Source: an uncultured Myxococcales bacterium (lineage in GTDB: Bacteria > Myxococcota_A > Bradymonadia > UBA7976 > UBA1532). Taken from it: a stretch of 45,220 nucleotides of DNA. The notes under the pieces were generated by a model that was given only the letters and a program-made list of their open reading frames with translations, was not told where the DNA came from and made no database searches. Shown here in pieces: positions 8,201 to 17,154 of the stretch. The translations under genes and the position numbers were made by a program. Position 1 is the stretch's first letter, and every line of letters starts with the position of its first letter. Where the stretch lies: the NCBI GenBank assembly GCA_903847385.1, contig CAINDO010000348.1, positions 1-45,220 of the forward strand, written 5' to 3'.

Positions 8201-10882
8201 GTCGCGGGACTCGCTCGACGCCAGGCGCACGTCCGCCGCGGCGGCCGTCGTGCTCGCCAGGAGCCATCGGGCGTTCGTCTGCTGCGTGAGCGTCCAGCCC
8301 GGGGGGCCGGCCTCGGTGGCGGCCACGGGCTCGGGGAACAGCATCGCCATGCCCGCCGGCGCCACGTCCGGGTGGGCGAACAGCGCCTGGATGATCTGGC
8401 GCGGCGTCGTGCCGGCGGAGCGCGCGAACACGGCGGCGTCCACCACGGCCAGGCCCACGGCCGCGGCGCGCGGTTTCCCGGCGCCGTCCGTCACGCGCAT
8501 CTTCAGGGTGGTCTCCTCGCCCGGGCGGCGGGGCTCCAGACCGCTCAGCTCCACGCGCAGGCCGTCGTGGGGCGCCGCGAGCAGGTACACGGCGTCCTCG
8601 GTCGGGGCGTCCTCCATCGTCACGCGCAGCAGGCCCGTCGTCTGCGTCGGCACCGTCAGGTTCACCTGCGCGATGCCCTGCGTCGCCGGCGAGGTCGCCA
8701 CGGCCACGATCTGCCCGGCGCGCTCGAGCCGGACCGTGCGGGCCCGCGGCGAGGGCACGAAGACCTCGCACGTGACCTGCTGGCCGCCGCGCAGCAGCGA
8801 CCGATCGCAGCCCAGCACCAGGCTGCCCTCGCGGGTCGGCGGCGCCTGAATCGTCGTCCAGTATTGCTTGCCGTCCTTGGGATCCTTGGCCAGCACGCCC
8901 AGGGGCCGCCCGAAGAACGCCGGGGGCAGATCCAGCCGCGCCAGGCCGTCGGCGCCCGTGCGGGCCTCGCCCAGGCGCTCGCCGCTGCCCACGGTCTGCA
9001 GGTCGTCTTCGCCCGGGGCGAAGAGCTCGACGAGCGTCTCCACCGGCGACTCGTCCGGCCGCTGGGCGCGCACCAGGATGTGATTGGCGCGCGGCAGGTT
9101 GCGGCGCACGGAGGACGCCTCGCTGACCACGGTGACGGCCATCGCGTCGCCGGCCAGCTCCACGCCGCCGTTGCCCACCTCGGCGCGGCCGGCGGGGTCG
9201 CGCACCGTCGCGTGCAGCACGAGCGTCGTGGGGGGCCGCCAGCGGGCGTCCGCGAGCCACGGGGGCACCGTGACCTGGAACTTCGCCACGCCGTTCTCGA
9301 TCGAGGCGGCGTCCTGGAAGATCTCGCCGCCGTCGGCGCTCACGGACAGCCGCGCCATGCCCCGCGCCATGGGCACGCCCGTGGTGAACTTCGCCGATAC
9401 CTCCACGCCGAAGGGCGTCTTGCCGTCCGTCGAGGGGACCTTCGGCGTCACCGTCACGGCGAAGGGCGGGAGCTGGTAGCGCTCGACCTTGAGCGACACC
9501 GTGGCGGACTCGTCGTCGACCAGCAGTTGGCCCGTGTAGTGGCCCAGGGCCGCGCCCGCCGAGAGCTCGATGTCCGCGGACGTCACGCCCATGGGCGAGA
9601 CCTCGGCCACGGTGTCCGAGATGCGGTTGCCGCGCGGGTCGCGCAGGATCAGGTGCGCCGGCCGCCCGGCCAGTGGCTTGCCGCTGCCCGCGTCCAGGCT
9701 CAGGCCGCGCAGGTGGATGGTCTGGCCGGGCTGGTAGGTGGGTTTGTCCGCTGACAGGTGCTGGCGCAGCTCGCGCACGACCTCGACGTTGGACTCCGCG
9801 CGGCGCCGCTCACCGGCGACCTCGGCTTCGGCCACCAGGATGGCCGACTCGCTCCGGCTCGTCAGGGCCTCGATGGGCAGCGTCAGCGTGGCGATGCCGG
9901 CGCCGTCGGCCTTCGCCGTCGCGTGGCCCAGGTCGCGGCCGGCGGTGCCGAGCAGGCGCGCCGTGACCTCGACCCCGGCGCCCACGTCGGCCTTCTTGCC
10001 CGTGGTGTCGGCAATCTGAACGGCCACGGCGGCCACGCCGCCCGCGGTCAGGCGCCCCGTGGTCTTGATCGCGAGCGTGCTCGCCAGCGTGCGCTGCGAG
10101 ACGACCGAGTGATGAATGCTCGTGAGCGCGCTGAGCACGAAGAGCAGCGCCAGCGTGGACACGATGCCGAGCCGCAGCGGGCGCCACGCCGCGCCGGGCT
10201 TCAGGCCGCAGAACCGCAGCATCCGCGGCCAGCGGGCCTGGCGCATGCGCTCCTCGCGCGCCTCGGTGACGATGGCCTCGACCAGCTGCGGGGGCACCTC
10301 GGGCAGCGGGGCGGCGTGGGCGTCGGCGAGCCCGCGCCCGAGCACGGCGGCCCGCTCGCGGCACGTGTCGCAGAAGCTCAGATGGGCCGAGGCGCGGGCG
10401 AGGGGGGCGTCCCCGAGCAGCCCGGCGCAGTAAGCGGCCAGCACGCGGGGCGCCAGGTGGAACGCCTCGCTCGGCGCATTGGCCACGGGCGTGCCCAGGA
10501 TGGCCTCGACCATTGCGGACACCACACTCTCGGGCGCGCGCCGGAAGACGATCCCGAGCGTCTCCGGGTCGAGCCCGGCGTGCCCGGCCAGCCAGAGCGC
10601 CCGGCGGCCGTCGGCGTCCGTGTCCGCGTCGGCGGGGTTCGTCGAGACGACGGCCCGCAGGAGCTGCGGCAGCCACTGCTCCGGGGCACCTCGATAGCGC
10701 CGGGCGACGAAGCCTGACACCACGCGGGTCAGGGTCGCTTCGGGCCGCGCCCCGGCCTCCGTGGCCGCCAGACCCAGGAGCAGCGGCCCGTGCCGCCGCA
10801 GGAGGCGCCGCAGCGCGTCCCCCTGACCGTCCCGCGCGAAGGCCTCGTGATCGGCCACGCTCTCTGACCAGGGACCGCGCAT
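5267..10882 (-). CDS. Giant membrane-anchored alpha-2-macroglobulin-like protein with sigma/anti-sigma-like N-terminus
   Basis: This is 1871 residues, with a GGGAGG ribosome site just upstream of ATG 10882. Residues ~10-150 resemble a degenerate ECF sigma factor: a region-2-like helical stretch, then GLDPETLGIVFRRAPESVV like region 4. They are followed by HLSFCDTC (HX3CX2C), as in zf-HC2 anti-sigma factors, and a membrane span at ~235-254. An MG2-type motif (DKPTYQPGQTIHLRG) lies near 377. A cluster of several membrane spans occupies ~911-1030. The A2M-type segment (FPETLYFNP through VADSITTWEAHA) lies at ~1150-1186. The thioester site reads GSFEQ at 1366-1370, so the Cys is Ser. A helical toroid and a C-terminal beta domain follow. 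Family members trap proteases in the periplasm, but without the Cys, covalent trapping is unlikely here. Confidence 0.88.
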   Translation of the reverse strand: MRGPWSESVADHEAFARDGQGDALRRLLRRHGPLLLGLAATEAGARPEATLTRVVSGFVARRYRGAPEQWLPQLLRAVVSTNPADADTDADGRRALWLAGHAGLDPETLGIVFRRAPESVVSAMVEAILGTPVANAPSEAFHLAPRVLAAYCAGLLGDAPLARASAHLSFCDTCRERAAVLGRGLADAHAAPLPEVPPQLVEAIVTEAREERMRQARWPRMLRFCGLKPGAAWRPLRLGIVSTLALLFVLSALTSIHHSVVSQRTLASTLAIKTTGRLTAGGVAAVAVQIADTTGKKADVGAGVEVTARLLGTAGRDLGHATAKADGAGIATLTLPIEALTSRSESAILVAEAEVAGERRRAESNVEVVRELRQHLSADKPTYQPGQTIHLRGLSLDAGSGKPLAGRPAHLILRDPRGNRISDTVAEVSPMGVTSADIELSAGAALGHYTGQLLVDDESATVSLKVERYQLPPFAVTVTPKVPSTDGKTPFGVEVSAKFTTGVPMARGMARLSVSADGGEIFQDAASIENGVAKFQVTVPPWLADARWRPPTTLVLHATVRDPAGRAEVGNGGVELAGDAMAVTVVSEASSVRRNLPRANHILVRAQRPDESPVETLVELFAPGEDDLQTVGSGERLGEARTGADGLARLDLPPAFFGRPLGVLAKDPKDGKQYWTTIQAPPTREGSLVLGCDRSLLRGGQQVTCEVFVPSPRARTVRLERAGQIVAVATSPATQGIAQVNLTVPTQTTGLLRVTMEDAPTEDAVYLLAAPHDGLRVELSGLEPRRPGEETTLKMRVTDGAGKPRAAAVGLAVVDAAVFARSAGTTPRQIIQALFAHPDVAPAGMAMLFPEPVAATEAGPPGWTLTQQTNARWLLASTTAAAADVRLASSESRDRIAMAVATGEASSRARTFSEITALAFAAALLLTLLVVSFWFRTGFGALCAALVIGLLLELLLTRGLDMRAQTVDPVALLIALGVFASLMFSAARRRTAEAAGVPAGARAEGRALRIVLVGAPVALVVVTLLFATTSLRRGGVYYEAAPASPTAGYFAREEADMAKSVAPMPQAAPASAPQPEPPRVVAQMEAEKSTGGLGLDGVGRGGGGFSESSGIVADEGKMGRAPGRSSDQRFGIKSAPKSGADSAPEVATRQDFPETLYFNPAAVVGEDGAGEVSFRVADSITTWEAHALASDTRGVLGAGAGKLVVNKPFHVDVDVPMDLTTGDDVTLQVAVQNERDVGGAALVTATADPGLTLDTKPLADPVSVVAHGIAGRLVPLKATGAGQQFVTVSGALGGEKDALKRAIQVAPKGREVRTTAAGLVIDKVRRTIDLPADAFAEGRSVVLTLLGSPLAAALDGLDLVAAEPHGSFEQQASTIYANVLILKALRATGRIIPAQEKALLRLLRLSYQDLLAYETSGGGFSAFGRDADLTPTAWGLLVLTEIAPHTYIDPDILARTRAFLSGQQAGDGAFRGPTETAYVALAMLSSDPECLSTEDPTKPWTPALRVSRAACRKVVQRLEDAFSMVEGVDSYTLAWAADALIAAGASHRVRAEAVLDELDRRAAIVGEGRERRVSFRPRGATLYGARGISAEVETTAVVAHALTRHGGRGDKAREAMRALLVLRDPGGGFYSTQGTALALRAMLAAAQVGQAGGRAVVKLDGTEVETIEFDPTNITAPRRVDLTDKVRPGAELVVELGSWDGATDMAYRLTTHHFEPWTRPPGPPIVLDGQAPEERAALYMAQTLDATNYGLGDQAMLTIDIDRRGGRAANGLLIAQVGLPPGFRLAEHALDEGAIGRTLRIEPAARGLTVYLDDPGYGRTGLSIPLVAARAVRSVVVPRSRVYFAYQPQIEAQAAPVPVYVKATLGKRTGG

Positions 10883-11019
10883 GCTCTGCCTCCCGATGGA
10901 ACTCGCACTCGATCGTATTCGCGCCGGCGCCGTGGCGCCGACCGGCTCTCGTCTCTACCCGCCTGTCTACGACCGCGCACCGGAAAAGTTCTGACGGGCC
11001 GACCGGGGGCTGGCGGATC

Positions 11020-11049
11020 TTGCGCCGCGCGAGAGCACGTGCGTACATT
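11020..11049 (+). promoter_or_regulatory. Predicted sigma-70-type promoter, probably leaderless
   Basis: TTGCGC (11020-11025), an 18-base spacer and TACATT (11044-11049) lie seven bases before ATG 11057. That spacing would put the transcription start at or next to the start codon, and no ribosome site is visible. Confidence 0.45.
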
Positions 11050-11056
11050 ACCCCGG

Positions 11057-11920
11057 ATGTTCGCCCGTGTATCCCTGGCCGCCGCGGTCCTTGCCGCCGC
11101 CTGCTCCTCGCCCGTCGACGAGCCGGCGAACCCGCGCCCGGCGCGGGGCGAAGGGCGCTACGGCCTGCTGGTGATGACCCACGAGCACGGCGAGCCGGGG
11201 GTGGCGGTGAGCGGTCAGTTCGCCCTGTGGGAGGACCAGACCGAGGCCGCCGTGCTGCACGCGCTGGCCCTGCCGGACATGGCCTGGCTCGTGGCCGGCG
11301 TGCCCGCCGAGGGTGAGTGTCGCGCCGTGCGGGCGCCCCGCGCGCCGGTGGTCGATGGCACCGAGGGCCACATCGAGCTGCTGGGCGCCGGGGAGCTCAC
11401 GGTCGAGCCGCCCGAGCCCGTGGCCGCCGGTGTGCTGCGCCTGCAGCCCCGCGAGTTCCCACGCGTGCTCTTCTCGCTCGGCGGCGTCGTCTACGACGCG
11501 GACGCCCCGGAGGCGCTGCCCTTCGTGGCCCACGGCCGGTATCGCGTCGGCGCCCCGGGGGACGAGATCGGCCCCATCCAGGGCGAGCTCGCCGCGCCGG
11601 GGGACATTCAGCTCGAGGGCGAGACGCTCGACGCGCAGGGCCTCGCCTTGCGCTGGAGCGGCCACGGACCCGCCGTGATCACGCTGTCCCGCGAGAGCGG
11701 CGGCGAGACGCGCGGCATCCAGTGTCAGGCGCCGGCGGGGGGGCTCTTTGTCGTCCCCACCGTGTTCCTGACGGAATTCGGACCCGGCGAGGCGCAGCTC
11801 TCCGTCGGCGAGATCACCCGCCGGCGCGTGGCGGTCTCGGGTTTGTCCGCCTTGGATCTTTTCTTCGTCTCGCGGGATCAGGCCGTCGTGCGGCTGGCCG
11901 CGAGCCCGGCTCATGAGTAG
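11057..11920 (+). CDS. Putative lipoprotein of unknown function
   Basis: This is a 287-residue protein with a short signal and lipobox AAAC (Cys16). The remainder is predicted beta-rich and contains no recognised domain. It ends 12 bases before the PP2C phosphatase gene, so the two are probably co-transcribed. ATG 11057 is preferred over an in-frame GTG at 11039, because a -10-like TACATT lies exactly seven bases upstream. The gene is divergent from the macroglobulin-like gene across ~174 bases. No metal-binding or catalytic pattern is evident. Confidence 0.8.
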   Translation: MFARVSLAAAVLAAACSSPVDEPANPRPARGEGRYGLLVMTHEHGEPGVAVSGQFALWEDQTEAAVLHALALPDMAWLVAGVPAEGECRAVRAPRAPVVDGTEGHIELLGAGELTVEPPEPVAAGVLRLQPREFPRVLFSLGGVVYDADAPEALPFVAHGRYRVGAPGDEIGPIQGELAAPGDIQLEGETLDAQGLALRWSGHGPAVITLSRESGGETRGIQCQAPAGGLFVVPTVFLTEFGPGEAQLSVGEITRRRVAVSGLSALDLFFVSRDQAVVRLAASPAHE

Positions 11921-11932
11921 GGGACGTTCCGC

Positions 11933-12700
11933 ATGCGTTTGACCTCCGCGGGTCGCACCCACGTCGGCATGAAGCGCGCTCACAACGAGGACAGCCTGCG
12001 CCTCTTCCGCGAGGAGAATCTCTTCATCGTGGCGGACGGCATGGGCGGTCACGCCTCGGGTGAAGTGGCCAGCCAGATGTCCGTGGAGACCCTGGCCGAA
12101 TTCTTCCGCGCCACCGCGGAGGACGACGAGGTGACCTGGCCCTACAAGATGGACAAGGGCCGGAAGTACGAAGAGAACCGGGTCATCACGGGCATCAAGC
12201 TCTCGAACCGGAAGATCTTCGAGTCCGCCAGTCGCGACTCCAAGCTCAAGGGCATGGGCACCACGATCGTCGTGGTCTTCTTCGTCAACGGCGGGGCCTA
12301 CGTGGGCCACGTCGGCGACAGTCGGGTGTATCGGCAGCGCAACGGCAAGCTCACGCAGCTCACCGAGGACCACTCGCTGCTCAACGACTACATCAAGATG
12401 AAGAACCTCACGCCGGAGGAGATCGAGGCGTTCCCGCACAAGAACGTCATCGTGCGCGCCCTCGGCATGAAGGAGACGGTCCAGGTCGACGTCTACCACG
12501 AGATCCCGGAGCCGGGGGACATCTACCTCCTCTGCTCGGACGGCCTCTCCGGCATGGTGAACGACGACAACATCCAGCGCCTGCTCGGCGACGCCGACCT
12601 CGACCTCGACAAGAAGGCCGAGCGGCTCATCGACCTGGCCAACGAGAACGGCGGCACGGACAACATCACCGTCATCCTCGTGCGGTACGAAAACTCCTGA
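11933..12700 (+). CDS. Stp1/PrpC-type PP2C Ser/Thr protein phosphatase
   Basis: This 255-residue single-domain enzyme removes phosphate from Ser/Thr of proteins, usually opposing Hanks-type kinases. All PP2C motifs are present: HNEDS (Asp20), VADGMGGH (Asp35), GDSRVY (Asp129), LTEDHS, CSDGLSGM (Asp203) and GGTDNIT (Asp243). The metal ligands are therefore intact. The start has AGGGGAC upstream. No kinase is encoded in this window, so its partner lies elsewhere. The lipoprotein just upstream may be a functional neighbour, but that is not shown. Confidence 0.95.
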   Translation: MRLTSAGRTHVGMKRAHNEDSLRLFREENLFIVADGMGGHASGEVASQMSVETLAEFFRATAEDDEVTWPYKMDKGRKYEENRVITGIKLSNRKIFESASRDSKLKGMGTTIVVVFFVNGGAYVGHVGDSRVYRQRNGKLTQLTEDHSLLNDYIKMKNLTPEEIEAFPHKNVIVRALGMKETVQVDVYHEIPEPGDIYLLCSDGLSGMVNDDNIQRLLGDADLDLDKKAERLIDLANENGGTDNITVILVRYENS

Positions 12701-12713
12701 GGGGATGACTTCG

Positions 12714-13649
<936 letters not shown>

Positions 13650-13655
<6 letters not shown>

Positions 13656-13682
13656 GGCCGTCCGCCGGCGACCGGGTCAGAG
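13650..13682. terminator. Candidate hairpin between convergent genes
   Basis: CTCTGA (13650-13655) is complementary to TCAGAG (13677-13682), with a GC-rich loop that has inner CCGG/CCGG pairing. Both stop codons lie in the arms. There is no U-tract. Confidence 0.35.
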
Positions 13683-15932
13683 GCAGACGCCCAGGTTCTG
13701 GCTGGCGCCCTGAGGGCGGGCCGCGCCGTAGACGTTGACGTTGCAGGTCTCGCCGGCCGGGCAAGCGTGGCCCGAGTTCGGCGTCGTGTCGCACAGGCGA
13801 GTGCACACGGTGCCGAAGAACAGGCCGCCGGCGTCGGCGCACACGCTGCCCACGGGGCAATCGCTGGCGCCCGTCGCGTCGTCGGGCGTGCAGGGGTCGC
13901 CGAGGGCCAGGTTGCCGAGGCCCGGCGCGCACATGCCCGTGAGCACGTCCACGCCGGCGGCCGTGGTGCCGACGGCGGCGAGCTGACACGTCTCGCCCGC
14001 CCGGCAGCCGGGCTGTCCGCCCCACACGTTGCAGTCGCCGATGCAGAAGCCGGCCTCGGGCTCGCCCTGCTGGGTGCCGAGCGCGCAGGCCGAGGGCCCC
14101 GTGCAGTTGCGGGTGTCGGCCAGCGTGCAGGTTCCGAAACAGATCGCGCGGCCCGGCGACAGCGCGTCCGCGCAGAGATGGTCCGCGCGGCAGTCCCCCC
14201 AGAAGTGGTCGTCGGCGGGCGTACAGACCTCGTTCTGCAGCCGTCGGCCCGAGGGGGCCACGTCGCTGCACTCGCCGATCTGGCGATCCGTCGTGGCGTC
14301 GTAGTAGGTGGCGATGCAGGCCTCGCCGGCGGCGCATCCGCGCTGCAGCGCCTGGTCGCACTCGCGGTGGCACAGTTCGAAGCTGTTGCCGCCGTTGACG
14401 CCGGCGAAGTCGCGGCACGCCTGGCCCACGGGACAGGCGAGGTTGCCCGCGCCACAGGCCGCGCCGCCGCAGGGCTGGCGGCACTTGCCGTACAGACAGC
14501 TGAGGCCGGCCTGGCAGTACAACGCGCCGTCGATCTCGCAGTCGCCGCCCTCGGCCACCGCGCCGGCGGGGCCACAGAACGCAGAGGGTGTGCCCGGGAG
14601 GCAGGTGGTGGCCGCCCCACCGCATGCGTCGCTGGGCCGGCAGGCGTCGCAGGTGCTCGGCGCGCACTGCCCGCGGCAGTTGGCGGCGTCCGGCGCGCAG
14701 GCGACCGTGGGGATGCACAGCTCGCTGTCCGGGCAGCCGGGCTGCGCCGCGCGGGGGTTGCAGGCCCGGGGCGCGACGACCACAGGCACGGAGCACGTCC
14801 CGTTCAGGCAGACCGTGCCGGCCGCGCAGTCCAGATCCGAGTCACAGGGCACCACGACCGCGATGCACGCGCCGGCCTGACAGCGACGCCCGGCGCCGCA
14901 GTCGGCGTCCACCACACACTCCGGCGGGGGCGGGGCGCACACGCCCTCCAGACAGATTTCGGGGGCCCGACAGTCGGCGTCGTTGCGGCACTCCGGGGGG
15001 CGAGCCACACACGCGCCCTGCGTGCAGATCTGGTCCGCCGCGCAGTCGGCGTCGTTCAGGCAGGCGGGCAGGTCGGGTACGCAGGCGCCGTTGCGGCAGA
15101 CCTCGTTCCCGGCGCAGTCGGCGTCGTTGCCGCACTCGGGCGGGGCGGCCACGCAGGCGCCGGCGCTGCAGACCCGGCCCGCGCCACAGTCGGCGTCGAC
15201 CACGCAGTCCGGCGGCGGGGGCGGGGCGTCGGCGCACGCGCCCTCGAGGCAGACGCGGCCCGGATCACAGTCCGAGTCGTCGATGCAGGCGCCCGGGGGC
15301 GGGTTCGGCGTGCACGCGCCGGCGTCGCAGAACGTGTTCGCCGGGCAGTCGTCGTTCGTGCGGCAGTCGGGGGTGGCCGGAGGCACGCACACGGCGTCCT
15401 GGCAGATCTCGTCGCCGGTGCAGACATCCCCGCCGCAGGGCGTGCCGGCCGTGCACAGCCCTTCGAGGCACACGGTCGGCTCGGGACAGTCGCGATCGGT
15501 CTGGCAGTCGATGGGCTGGAGCACACACGCGCCGTTCTCGCAGAGCGTGCCCTCGGGGCAGTCGCGGTCGTTCTCGCAGGGGCCGGGGTCGACGCAGACG
15601 CCGCTGGCGGCGTCACACGCCAGGCCGAGCGCGCAGTCGGCGTCGGTCCGGCACCCGGCGGGGGGCGGGCCGGCGTCCGGCTCGACCTGGGGGCCGGCGT
15701 CCGGACGAACCGGGGGCCCGGCGTCCGGGCGGGCCGGCGTGCCGCCCACGGGCGGGGCGATCTGTCCGCCGGCGGGGGGGACACTCGCGCCGCCGGCGCC
15801 ATCCGTCGGGGGCGCCGAGGGGCCTGCGTCCGTCACGACGTCGTCTTCGGAGATGCCCAGGCAGGCCGTCTGCAGGACCGAGACGGCCAGCACGGCGAAC
15901 AGGGCGGGGGAGCGGCGGGGGGTCGTTTGCAT
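13677..15932 (-). CDS. Large Cys-rich repeat lipoprotein
   Basis: This is 751 residues with GAGGA upstream of ATG 15932. The signal has lipobox QTAC (Cys24). Residues ~30-90 are a Gly/Pro/Asp-rich stalk. About a dozen Cys modules then repeat the pattern C-x-x-D-x-D-C-x-x-G-x-x-C-x-x-G-x-C (for example NDADCAGNEVCRNGACV), resembling Dickkopf-type or Myxo-disulfide repeats. A different Cys-rich region fills the C-terminal ~350 residues. The expected location is the outer surface, held rigid by disulfides, in adhesion or matrix contact. That role is inferred from similar myxobacterial proteins. It is divergent from the PI-PLC-like lipoprotein gene, sharing a 127-base control region. Confidence 0.85.
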   Translation of the reverse strand: MQTTPRRSPALFAVLAVSVLQTACLGISEDDVVTDAGPSAPPTDGAGGASVPPAGGQIAPPVGGTPARPDAGPPVRPDAGPQVEPDAGPPPAGCRTDADCALGLACDAASGVCVDPGPCENDRDCPEGTLCENGACVLQPIDCQTDRDCPEPTVCLEGLCTAGTPCGGDVCTGDEICQDAVCVPPATPDCRTNDDCPANTFCDAGACTPNPPPGACIDDSDCDPGRVCLEGACADAPPPPPDCVVDADCGAGRVCSAGACVAAPPECGNDADCAGNEVCRNGACVPDLPACLNDADCAADQICTQGACVARPPECRNDADCRAPEICLEGVCAPPPPECVVDADCGAGRRCQAGACIAVVVPCDSDLDCAAGTVCLNGTCSVPVVVAPRACNPRAAQPGCPDSELCIPTVACAPDAANCRGQCAPSTCDACRPSDACGGAATTCLPGTPSAFCGPAGAVAEGGDCEIDGALYCQAGLSCLYGKCRQPCGGAACGAGNLACPVGQACRDFAGVNGGNSFELCHRECDQALQRGCAAGEACIATYYDATTDRQIGECSDVAPSGRRLQNEVCTPADDHFWGDCRADHLCADALSPGRAICFGTCTLADTRNCTGPSACALGTQQGEPEAGFCIGDCNVWGGQPGCRAGETCQLAAVGTTAAGVDVLTGMCAPGLGNLALGDPCTPDDATGASDCPVGSVCADAGGLFFGTVCTRLCDTTPNSGHACPAGETCNVNVYGAARPQGASQNLGVCL

Positions 15933-16059
15933 CGCGGGTCCTCGTATCGTCGGGCGCAGCCCGGCGCGAGCCTACCGGAAAACCCCGAACGATGGCACGG
16001 CCGCGGGCGGACACGCGGGGCGCCTTTTCCCGACGCGTCCCCTGTGACAGTGTCGAGGC

Positions 16060-17142
16060 ATGCAGACTCGAAGGACACCATGCTCGCTGCTCGTGCTGGC
16101 CCTGATCGGCGGGTGTGAGGCCGCGCCCGCGGGCACCTCGGCCGGCCCCGCCGATGCCCGGGTCGTGCCCGGCGACGCCACCGATGCCCCGGACGCCGCC
16201 CTGCCAACCGACGCCGCCCCGGACGCCGCGCCGCCAACCGACGCCGCCCCGCCAACCGACGCCGCCCCGCCGCCCACCTGCAACGGCACCGCCGAGCGCT
16301 GCGCGCGCCCCTACAACGAGGTCGCGCAGGCCTGCACGCACAACGCCATGTCCAGCAAGGCGTACCGGTTCATCATCCCCACGCCGAACCAGATGCACAC
16401 GCTCACCGAGCAGCTCGACGCCGGCGTGCGCTGCCTCATGCTCGACACCTACGCCTTCGAGGGCGAGCTCTACTTCTGCCACGGCCTCTGCGGCAACTGG
16501 GGCAAGCTGCGCATGGCGGACGGCCTGGCGGAGATCTCGGCCTGGCTCGCCGCGCACCCGCGCGAGGTCGTCACGTTCATCCTCGAGGCGTACATCACCG
16601 AGGCCGAGACGCTGAGCGCGCTCGCCGCCGCCGGCCTCGCCGCGCCGGACGGAGGCCCGGACCCGCGTTTTCCGCTCTTCAGCGCGGCGGGGCCGCCGGG
16701 CACGCCCTGGCCCACGCTGGGGGAGATGGTGGATACGAACCAGCGCCTGGTGGTCTTCACGGACGACGCCGCGACCACGGCGCCCTGGCACCTGCACTGG
16801 CCGAGCTGGGGCTGGGAGACGCCCTACAACGACCCGACGTTCACCTGCGCCCACGGCCGCGGCGACCCCGGGGGCAACCCCCACCCCATCTTCATCCTGA
16901 ATCACTACAGCCTGGGGCCCGGCGGCGGCGACGAGCGCATCTCGTCGATGAACAACACGTTCGACAGCGTGACCGAGCACGCACGCCGTTGCACCGGCGT
17001 CACGCCCGAGGACAACCCCCTCGGCCTCGCGCCGACGTTCCTTAACGTCGACCACTTCCACGTGCCCACCGAGGGCGGCCCCACGGAGCAGCCGGACGTG
17101 ATCGACGCGGCGTTCTCCCTGGACGCGCCCGCCGACCCCTGA
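16060..17142 (+). CDS. PI-PLC-X-like phosphodiesterase lipoprotein
   Basis: This is a 360-residue lipoprotein with lipobox IGGC (Cys19) and an Ala/Asp/Pro stalk that includes TDAAP repeats. The catalytic part resembles the phosphatidylinositol-specific phospholipase C X domain or PLC-like phosphodiesterases. It has THNAMS with His94, a ligand-type Asp in MLDTY (Asp129), and a second catalytic His in YFCHGLCG (His141). Expected chemistry is cleavage of a glycerophosphodiester head group, but the true substrate is unknown. It is anchored in the envelope and divergent from the Cys-rich lipoprotein. Its stop is 8 bases from the convergent nucleotidyltransferase stop. Confidence 0.85.
   Translation: MQTRRTPCSLLVLALIGGCEAAPAGTSAGPADARVVPGDATDAPDAALPTDAAPDAAPPTDAAPPTDAAPPPTCNGTAERCARPYNEVAQACTHNAMSSKAYRFIIPTPNQMHTLTEQLDAGVRCLMLDTYAFEGELYFCHGLCGNWGKLRMADGLAEISAWLAAHPREVVTFILEAYITEAETLSALAAAGLAAPDGGPDPRFPLFSAAGPPGTPWPTLGEMVDTNQRLVVFTDDAATTAPWHLHWPSWGWETPYNDPTFTCAHGRGDPGGNPHPIFILNHYSLGPGGGDERISSMNNTFDSVTEHARRCTGVTPEDNPLGLAPTFLNVDHFHVPTEGGPTEQPDVIDAAFSLDAPADP
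16204..16269 (+). repeat. 18-base tandem repeat coding for a TDAAP linker
   Basis: An 18-base unit beginning CCAACCGACG occurs exactly at 16204-16221, 16234-16251 and 16252-16269. Identical nucleotides point to recent slippage or duplication. The encoded stalk is Thr-Asp-Ala-Ala-Pro-Pro. Confidence 0.75.
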
Positions 17143-17154
17143 CAGCGGCGTCAG
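17139..17154. terminator. Short hairpin between convergent genes
   Basis: CTGAC (17139-17143) pairs with GTCAG (17150-17154) around a six-base loop. The stops of both genes are in the arms. Five pairs only, so support is weak. Confidence 0.25.

Noticed and set aside
5519..9754. Very long open frame (1411 codons) antisense to the macroglobulin gene
   Set aside because: It is rich in Arg/His/Gly/Gln with no domain. Extreme GC bias keeps antisense frames open. The minus-strand frame has clear domains and a ribosome site.
13767..16118. Plus-strand frame opposite the Cys-rich lipoprotein
   Set aside because: It lacks domain patterns; the minus strand has a lipobox and regular Cys modules.
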